NCBI GenBank assembly: GCA_021782675.1
Contig: JAJXUS010000128.1
Location: 1-6,277 of the forward strand
DNA: 6,277 nucleotides
Source: Acidobacteriota bacterium
GTDB lineage: Bacteria; Acidobacteriota; Terriglobia; Terriglobales; Acidobacteriaceae
Reading direction: 5' to 3'
Shown: positions 1 to 4,453 of the stretch, piece after piece
How positions within the stretch are numbered: position 1 is the first letter of the stretch
How the letters are laid out: the number at the start of each line of letters is the position of its first letter
The notes under the pieces: model-generated
The model's input: the letters and a program-made list of their open reading frames with translations, nothing else
Databases searched by the model: none
Told to the model about the DNA's origin: nothing
Program-made: the position numbers and the translations under genes

Positions 1-496
1 CCATCGCCAGATCGCGCGTCGACTGGATGACAAACCGGGCTGCACTCGCGTATCCAGGACAACGGTCGGTCGCGGTGATGTCGTTGTCGATCGTCTTCGG
101 AATCCCGATGATCTGCAGTGGATGCCCCTGTGCGACGGCGGCGGCGCCAAGCTTCTCCGCTGCGGCCATGGTGCCGTTTCCGCCGATCAGCAGCAGCTTG
201 TGGATGTGATCCTGCGCCAGCCGGCGAACGATCGCGGAAAGCACTTCCGGCGGAAGCGGAATGCGGGCAGAGCCCAGGGCCGCGCCCGGACTGGTGCGAA
301 TCTGCTCAAGCTCTGCCGGCAAAATGCCGTTCAGATCGATGTAGTCGCCGCGGGTCATGCCTGCCAGTCCGGAGCGGGAGCCGAGAATGCCGCAATCTTT
401 ATCGTTGGCGGCCTCCTGCACAATGGCCGCCAGGGTACGGTTCAACACTGGGGTTGGACCGCCGCTTTGCACGATGAGCAGGTTGCGTTGAGTCAT
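1..496 (-). CDS. 6-phosphofructokinase family protein, possibly PPi-dependent (N-terminal part, cut by left edge)
   Basis: The first 165 residues of a phosphofructokinase-fold enzyme, which phosphorylates fructose 6-phosphate (or a related ketohexose phosphate) at C1 in the cytoplasm. Reading from the ATG whose complement lies at 494-496, the motifs in order are QSGGPTPVLN (residues 10-19, phosphoryl-donor glycine loop), LGSARIP (74-80), IGGNGTM (104-110) and PKTIDND (133-139). By family alignment Asp137 is the catalytic base (Asp127 in E. coli PfkA). Lys134 replaces the Gly typical of ATP enzymes and is the residue found in PPi-dependent ones. Gly108 is the ATP-type residue at the other donor-determining site, and Asn107 replaces the usual Mg-binding Asp, so the phosphoryl donor cannot be settled. 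No strong Shine-Dalgarno is visible, but the start gives the canonical N-terminus. The C-terminal sugar-binding half lies outside the window. It is divergent from the aldolase gene, the next enzyme in the same route. Family assignment is secure; donor and exact substrate are not. Confidence 0.92.
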   Translation of the reverse strand, partial: MTQRNLLIVQSGGPTPVLNRTLAAIVQEAANDKDCGILGSRSGLAGMTRGDYIDLNGILPAELEQIRTSPGAALGSARIPLPPEVLSAIVRRLAQDHIHKLLLIGGNGTMAAAEKLGAAAVAQGHPLQIIGIPKTIDNDITATDRCPGYASAARFVIQSTRDLAM

Positions 497-586
497 CGGA
501 CGTACCGTGGTGGCAGGCAAGTGGTGCGTGATCGACGATCGAAAGGCGCAGGGGGCAGCGAACTTTCGGGTGTCAGAAGAGAGAAG

Positions 587-614
587 GCTACAATCTATTA
601 TTATCGATTGTCAA
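587..614 (-). promoter_or_regulatory. Candidate leftward promoter for the kinase gene
   Basis: On the minus strand a perfect TTGACA (complement of 609-614) is followed 16 bases later by TGTAGC (complement of 587-592), a poor -10 match. GATAAT, a better -10 match, lies at 605-600, but its best upstream partner, TTGTCA at 631-626, is 20 bases away, which is long. The region is AT-rich and lies about 90-115 bases from the kinase start. A leftward promoter must exist somewhere here if the kinase is expressed from this gap, but the exact boxes are uncertain. Confidence 0.3.
598..613. promoter_or_regulatory. Operator-like imperfect palindrome, site 1
   Basis: The site TTATTATCGATTGTCA is centred on CG and is an imperfect palindrome (5 of 8 half-site positions match). 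Its right half, GATTGTCA, differs by one base from the right half of site 2. It overlaps the TTGACA box of the leftward promoter candidate. Central-CG palindromes of this size are typical of LacI-family sugar regulators, but no regulator gene is in the window, so the binding protein is unknown. Confidence 0.3.
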
Positions 615-689
615 GCTGCGAAGGATGACAACTTCCATAATTTCAACCAAATCGTCGTAGGAACAGAAAAACGGTCCTGGGGTAATCGT

Positions 690-705
690 TCGCAATCGAT
701 TGACA
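690..705. promoter_or_regulatory. Operator-like palindrome overlapping the rightward -35 box, site 2
   Basis: The site TCGCAATCGATTGACA contains a perfect 10-base palindrome CAATCGATTG (693-702), with 6 of 8 half-site positions symmetric over 16 bases. Its right half contains the TTGACA box of the rightward promoter. A protein bound here would block RNA polymerase, so repression in the absence of substrate is the natural reading. Site 1 lies 92 bases upstream, centre to centre. Confidence 0.4.
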
Positions 706-729
706 GAATAGGCTCGTCATTTCTATAGT
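700..729 (+). promoter_or_regulatory. Sigma70-type promoter of the aldolase-galactosidase operon
   Basis: A consensus -35 box TTGACA (700-705) is followed after 18 bases by TATAGT (724-729), a 5 of 6 match to TATAAT. The A-rich run at 664-671 (AGAAAAAC) lies upstream where an UP element could act. Transcription would start near 736, leaving a leader of about 77 bases before the aldolase ATG. This is the strongest promoter-like sequence in the window and is correctly placed and oriented. Confidence 0.65.
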
Positions 730-748
730 CTTGCCTGTGCCTTCCCGA

Positions 749-764
749 AGCGCCGTCCGGCGCT
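749..764 (+). other. Short hairpin in the operon leader
   Basis: AGCGCC (749-754) and GGCGCT (759-764) form a perfect 6-bp GC-rich stem with a 4-base GTCC loop, in the predicted 5' untranslated leader. No run of T follows, so it is not an intrinsic terminator. It might protect the transcript 5' end or be chance; the sequence does not say which. Confidence 0.35.
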
Positions 765-812
765 CACTGTCTGGCACCCACCTTTATAAGCATCCAGAAC
801 GGAAAGGGCAAA

Positions 813-1796
813 ATGGCTGCAATGACGCCGGGAAAAATCGCCGGACTAAAGGCTGTATCGGATGAGTGCGGCGTAATCGCCGCCGCCGCCATGGACCAGC
901 GCGGACTGCTGAAGACAATGCTCGCCCGGGAGCTGAAGACCGGGGAGCCGCCGGAGGCGATGGTCATCGAGTTCAAGCAGATTGTCACCGGGGTGCTGAC
1001 AAAGTACGCCTCGTCGATCCTGCTCGACCTGCAGTACGGCCTGCCGGCCACGAAGTTTCGCCGCGGTAAGGGGCTGCTGCTTGCCTATGAAAAGGCCGGC
1101 TACACCGTGGATCACCCCGAACGCCTTCCCACGGCCAGCGAAGGCTGGTCGGTGCTGCGCGTGAAGGAGGCCGGCGCCGATGCCATCAAGATTCTGGTCT
1201 ACTACACGCCCTTTGAAGATGCGTGGGTGAACGAGCAGAAGCATGCCTGGGTGGAGCGCATCGGAGCGGAGTGCAAGGCGCACGATATTCCGCTGTTTCT
1301 CGAGTTCGTCGGCTATGACGTGCATGGTGAAGACGAAAAGGGAATCGCCTATGCAAAGCGCAAGCCGGAGATCGTACTGCGTTCGATGGAGGAGTTCAGC
1401 AAAGAGCGCTATCTGGCCGACGTGCTGAAGGTAGAAGCGCCGGTGCAGATTCAATACGTCGAAGGCACAAAGGCCTGCAAAGGGCCATCCGCCTATACTC
1501 GCGCGGAGGCGAAGGAGATATTTCGCAAGGCCGAGCGCGCAACGCACCTGCCGTTCGTCTATCTTTCGGCGGGTGTCACCAATGACGCTTTCCTGGAGAT
1601 GCTGGAGTTTGCCGTGGACAGCGGCGTGTCATTCAACGGCGTGCTGTGCGGGCGCGCCACCTGGCAGGACGGCGTTCCAGCCTACGTAAAGGATGGAGCG
1701 CGCGGGCTGGAACAGTGGCTGGAGACGCAAGGGGCGGAAAACATTCAGAAGGTGAATCACGTTCTGAAGTCGGCTGCCCCCTGGGACCGCCGCTGA
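813..1796 (+). CDS. lacD: Tagatose 1,6-bisphosphate aldolase, class I (LacD type)
   Basis: A 327-residue cytoplasmic aldolase, close to the roughly 326 residues usual for LacD. It cleaves tagatose 1,6-bisphosphate to dihydroxyacetone phosphate and glyceraldehyde 3-phosphate through a Schiff-base intermediate. By alignment to streptococcal LacD, the Schiff-base lysine is Lys206 in ADVLKVEAP, the acid/base residue is Glu164 in LEFVGYD, and Lys126 (AIKILVYY) and Asp28/Arg30 (AMDQRG) also line the active site. CGRATW (279-284) supplies the phosphate-binding Arg281. The ATG at 813 has GGAAAGGG four bases upstream. LacD enzymes are known to accept fructose, psicose and sorbose bisphosphates as well, so this could act as the fructose-bisphosphate aldolase partner of the divergent kinase. 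The usual lac companions LacA, LacB, LacC and the PTS are absent here. It is the first gene of the operon, 49 bases before the GH27 gene. Confidence 0.9.
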   Translation: MAAMTPGKIAGLKAVSDECGVIAAAAMDQRGLLKTMLARELKTGEPPEAMVIEFKQIVTGVLTKYASSILLDLQYGLPATKFRRGKGLLLAYEKAGYTVDHPERLPTASEGWSVLRVKEAGADAIKILVYYTPFEDAWVNEQKHAWVERIGAECKAHDIPLFLEFVGYDVHGEDEKGIAYAKRKPEIVLRSMEEFSKERYLADVLKVEAPVQIQYVEGTKACKGPSAYTRAEAKEIFRKAERATHLPFVYLSAGVTNDAFLEMLEFAVDSGVSFNGVLCGRATWQDGVPAYVKDGARGLEQWLETQGAENIQKVNHVLKSAAPWDRR

Positions 1797-1845
1797 GGAA
1801 CTGCAACACTGCGCCGTTACCCCGCGAAAGGAAGTAAAAGTCTCT

Positions 1846-3090
1846 ATGCACTCCACGCAGCGAGGAATCCGATGCAGTCGCGCCGCTCGTACGCTGGGCG
1901 CGGTCGCCCTGATGCTGTGGCTCACGGGTATCTCTGCCCGCGCGCAGCAGGCTGGCCTGGCGCCCACCCCGCCGATGGGCTGGAGCACATGGAACCACTT
2001 TAAGCACGACATCTCCGATGCTCTCGTGCGGCAGCAGGCGGACGCCCTGGTGGCTTCCGGGATGCGGGACGCCGGCTACGTCTACGTCAATATCGATGGC
2101 GGTTGGGAAGGCTATCGGGACGCGCAGGGCGTCCTGCATCCCAATAAGAATTTTCCGGACATGAAGGCGCTGGGGGACTACATCCACTCCAAAGGCCTGA
2201 AGTTTGGCATGTATACCGGGCCCGGGCCGCAGACCTGTGCGGGTGCGCCCGCAAGCTATGGCCACGTGGCCCAGGATGCAAAGATGTTCGCCTCCTGGGG
2301 CGTGGATTATGTGAAATACGATCTGTGCAGCTTCCGCAAGATCATGCAGCAGCAGTCCGGCGGCAACCAGGCGCGGGCCGATCAGATAATGCGCGACGCC
2401 TATGCGCAGATGCACCAGGCCATTCTCGCCACCGGCCGGCCGATGGTCTTCAGCATGTGCCAGTATGGCTGGGCCAAGGTCTGGAAGTGGGGTCCGAGCG
2501 TGGGCGGCAATCTGTGGCGCACGACGGGAGACATCAGCGACAGCTACGCCCGCATGTCCTCGATCGGATTCCGTCAGGCGGGCCTTGCCCGCTACGCCGG
2601 CCCCGGACACTGGAACGATCCTGACATTCTGGAAGTGGGCAATGGCGGCATGACGCTGGATGAGCAGCGCACCCACTTCAGCCTGTGGGCAATCGCCGCC
2701 GCGCCGCTTATCGCGGGCAACGATGTGGTGCACATGACCCCGGAGACGCGCGGCATCCTGCTCAACAAGGCGGTGATCGCCATCGATCAGGATCCGCTGG
2801 AGCGCGCCGGCGATCGCGTGTCTGCCGAGGGGCCGCTTGAGGTCTGGAAGCGTCCTCTCGTGCATGGCGACATGGCGGTGGCGCTGTTTAACCGCTCCGA
2901 TGCGCCACAATTTATGACCGTCGATCTCGCCCGGTTAGGCTGGCATGGCGCGGCGCAGGCGAAGGATCTGTGGAACCCGCACACATTTTCTATCGCGCAG
3001 ACCTACACCACGGTCGTGCCGGTTCATGGAGTGGTGTTGTTGCGCCTGTCGCGGCCAACGACCGGCAGCAATGCGGCTACGATAGAGTAG
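1846..3090 (+). CDS. Secreted GH27 glycoside hydrolase, probable alpha-galactosidase
   Basis: A 414-residue exported enzyme expected to hydrolyse terminal alpha-galactosyl (or beta-L-arabinopyranosyl) residues with retention. Residues 1-33 form a signal peptide: an Arg-rich start, the hydrophobic run GAVALMLWLTGIS, and a likely ARA-QQ cleavage site. The catalytic barrel starts at PPMGWSTWNHF (42-52). By alignment with human alpha-galactosidase A, the nucleophile is Asp159 in YVKYDLC, the acid/base is Asp229 in RTTGDISDS, and Lys157, Arg225 and Asp260 (WNDPD) match sugar-binding residues. Cys131 and Cys161 can form the conserved disulfide. Residues from about 315 form the C-terminal beta-sandwich. 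Oddly, the usual two adjacent Asp after beta-strand 2 read IDGGW (83-87), so one galactose-contacting Asp is Gly. The ATG has AAAGGAAG (1827-1834) some 11 bases upstream, a long spacing. The family is certain; the sugar specificity is not, given the missing Asp. Confidence 0.92.
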   Translation: MHSTQRGIRCSRAARTLGAVALMLWLTGISARAQQAGLAPTPPMGWSTWNHFKHDISDALVRQQADALVASGMRDAGYVYVNIDGGWEGYRDAQGVLHPNKNFPDMKALGDYIHSKGLKFGMYTGPGPQTCAGAPASYGHVAQDAKMFASWGVDYVKYDLCSFRKIMQQQSGGNQARADQIMRDAYAQMHQAILATGRPMVFSMCQYGWAKVWKWGPSVGGNLWRTTGDISDSYARMSSIGFRQAGLARYAGPGHWNDPDILEVGNGGMTLDEQRTHFSLWAIAAAPLIAGNDVVHMTPETRGILLNKAVIAIDQDPLERAGDRVSAEGPLEVWKRPLVHGDMAVALFNRSDAPQFMTVDLARLGWHGAAQAKDLWNPHTFSIAQTYTTVVPVHGVVLLRLSRPTTGSNAATIE

Positions 3091-3115
3091 CTCTTCATCA
3101 CAGGCCAGGAGCCGA

Positions 3116-4453
3116 ATGCCATTTGAGCCGCAGTCTGCCGCGCTCGCTGCCACCGGCGCGCACGATACCGCACCGGTCGACCCGGTGCAGGCCGTCGCGG
3201 CTGCATTGCAGGAGTCGCCCACCGAAGAGCAGCGCTCCAGCAAGCGCTGGATCATCCTTGGCCTGATCTTTTCCATTACAGTCATCAACTTCATCGACCG
3301 GCAGACCCTCTCTGTCCTGGCGCCGGTACTGAAGAATGCCTATCACCTGACCAACGAAACCTACAGCCGCGTCGTTGCCGCGCTGCAGTTCGGCATGATG
3401 GCCGGCGAATTCCCCATGGGCTGGCTGATGGACCGCGTGGGCGCGCGCATCGGCCTGTCGGCGGCCGTGCTGTGGTGGTCCGCAGCGACAGGATGTCAGG
3501 TCTTTACGCGCTCGGGTTTTCAGCTCGGTGGCGTGCGGCTATGGATGGGCAGTGGAGAGGTCGGCAACTACTCCGGCGGCATGAAGGCGATGGCGCGATT
3601 CTTTTCCCAGAAGGAGCGCACGCTCGCTATCGGCGTTTTTAATGGTGGCAGCATCGTGGGCTCAACCGTGGCGCCGCCCCTGATTGTTTTTCTGCTGGAA
3701 CGCTACGGCTTCCGCGCCGCATTCCTGGTTCCGGCGATTCTCGGCGCCATCTGGGTCCCGCTCTGGTGGATCTTCTACCCCCGTCCGCCCGCGCGGGCGG
3801 AAGGCTTCGTGCGCAAAGAGGTTCCTCTGCGTGCGCTGCTGGGGCACTCTTCTTCGTGGGCGATTATGGGCTGCCGATTTTTTATCGGCCCGGTGATGCA
3901 GTTTTACTGGTACTGGATTCCCAGCTATCTCTATAGCGTCCGCCATCTGTCGCTGTCGCAGGTCGGCTTTCTCGGGTGGATTCCCTTTTTCCTGGGCGGC
4001 TTTGGCGGCGTGCTGGGCGGTTGGGCGGCGGCCTGGCTGCAATCGAAAGGTCTCTCCATCTACACCGTCCGCCGCATCACCATGTATGGCAGCAGCCTGC
4101 TGTGCCTGACCAGTCTTCTGGTTGCGCATGTGCATGCTATTTTGCCCGCACTGCTCACCATCGGAATTGCGATCACCGCCGACAATTTTCTTTCCGCCAA
4201 CATGTTCGCCGCGGTGACCGATCTTTTTCCCGACCCCATCGTGGGCCGCGCCACCGCACTGACCGGTGTCGCCGGCGGCCTCAGCGGGCTGCTGTTTCCA
4301 CTGCTTACCGGCGTACTCGTGGATCACGTCTCCTATCGGCCGGTCTTCTTAATGGTGGGTCTGATGCCGCTGCTCGGTACCATATCGTTGTTTGTTCTCG
4401 GTAAGCAATATCGCTCATCTGGAATTGAGCCAAGCCCCGTGGAGGAATCATGA
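3116..4453 (+). CDS. MFS transporter, anion:cation symporter (ExuT/DgoT-like) family
   Basis: A 445-residue inner-membrane carrier with about 12 predicted membrane segments, the first near 45-67 and the last near 408-428. The first segment ends in INFIDRQTLSVLAP (57-70), characteristic of the ACS family that includes hexuronate (ExuT) and galactonate (DgoT) symporters. GWLMDRVGAR (102-111) is the MFS loop 2-3 signature. A loop of about 25 residues separates the two six-helix halves. The first 44 residues form an Ala/Gln/Pro-rich cytoplasmic extension. The ATG has AGGAG (3107-3111) four bases upstream, and no other Met precedes residue 94. It sits 25 bases after the GH27 gene and overlaps the GH42 gene by 4 bases, so it most likely imports a product of these enzymes (galactose, a galactoside or an acidic derivative). 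The family points to proton-coupled uptake; the substrate is inferred only from context. Confidence 0.88.
   Translation: MPFEPQSAALAATGAHDTAPVDPVQAVAAALQESPTEEQRSSKRWIILGLIFSITVINFIDRQTLSVLAPVLKNAYHLTNETYSRVVAALQFGMMAGEFPMGWLMDRVGARIGLSAAVLWWSAATGCQVFTRSGFQLGGVRLWMGSGEVGNYSGGMKAMARFFSQKERTLAIGVFNGGSIVGSTVAPPLIVFLLERYGFRAAFLVPAILGAIWVPLWWIFYPRPPARAEGFVRKEVPLRALLGHSSSWAIMGCRFFIGPVMQFYWYWIPSYLYSVRHLSLSQVGFLGWIPFFLGGFGGVLGGWAAAWLQSKGLSIYTVRRITMYGSSLLCLTSLLVAHVHAILPALLTIGIAITADNFLSANMFAAVTDLFPDPIVGRATALTGVAGGLSGLLFPLLTGVLVDHVSYRPVFLMVGLMPLLGTISLFVLGKQYRSSGIEPSPVEES
4441..4453 (+). promoter_or_regulatory. Ribosome binding site and ATGA stop-start overlap of the GH42 gene
   Basis: GGAGG (4441-4445) lies inside the last codons of the transporter gene, four bases before ATG (4450-4452), which overlaps the transporter stop TGA (4451-4453). 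The strong Shine-Dalgarno and the overlap fix the GH42 start and indicate translational coupling of carrier and enzyme. Confidence 0.85.

Larger units (their letters stand above)
497..812. other. Divergent intergenic regulatory region between the kinase and aldolase genes
   Basis: A 316-base stretch with no convincing gene. The part from about 585 to 730 is visibly richer in A/T than the coding sequence around it, as expected for promoter DNA. It contains a rightward promoter (700-729), a weaker leftward candidate (587-614), two similar ATCGATTG-containing palindromic sites (598-613 and 690-705) and a leader hairpin (749-764). Short open frames crossing it have no plausible start context and run into the antisense of the kinase gene, so they were not called. 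The shared region suggests that the kinase and the galactosidase operon are co-regulated; this is inference. Confidence 0.8.

Noticed and set aside
122..628. 168-codon plus-strand frame over the kinase gene and into the intergenic region
   Set aside because: Antisense to clear phosphofructokinase motifs, with no ribosome binding site and no family similarity.
507..728. 73-codon frame covering most of the intergenic region
   Set aside because: It covers the promoter and both palindromes, has no Shine-Dalgarno, and its translation is unlike a known protein; better explained as regulatory DNA.
749..764. Intrinsic terminator or attenuator
   Set aside because: The stem is short and no T run follows; there is also no leader peptide or competing hairpin visible.
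846..1547. 233-codon open frame antisense to the aldolase
   Set aside because: No recognisable domain, and the plus strand encodes a full-length LacD with its catalytic lysine.
1797..1845. Terminator or internal promoter between the aldolase and GH27 genes
   Set aside because: No stem-loop with a T tract and no paired -35/-10 boxes; the 49-base gap looks like an ordinary operon spacer.
1633..2910. 425-codon open frame antisense to the GH27 gene
   Set aside because: Low-complexity Arg/His/Ala-rich translation with no family signature, opposite a gene with all GH27 catalytic residues; explained by codon bias.
3662..4327. 221-codon open frame antisense to the transporter
   Set aside because: Highly charged Gly/Gln/Arg-rich translation complementary to membrane helices; a typical shadow of an MFS gene.
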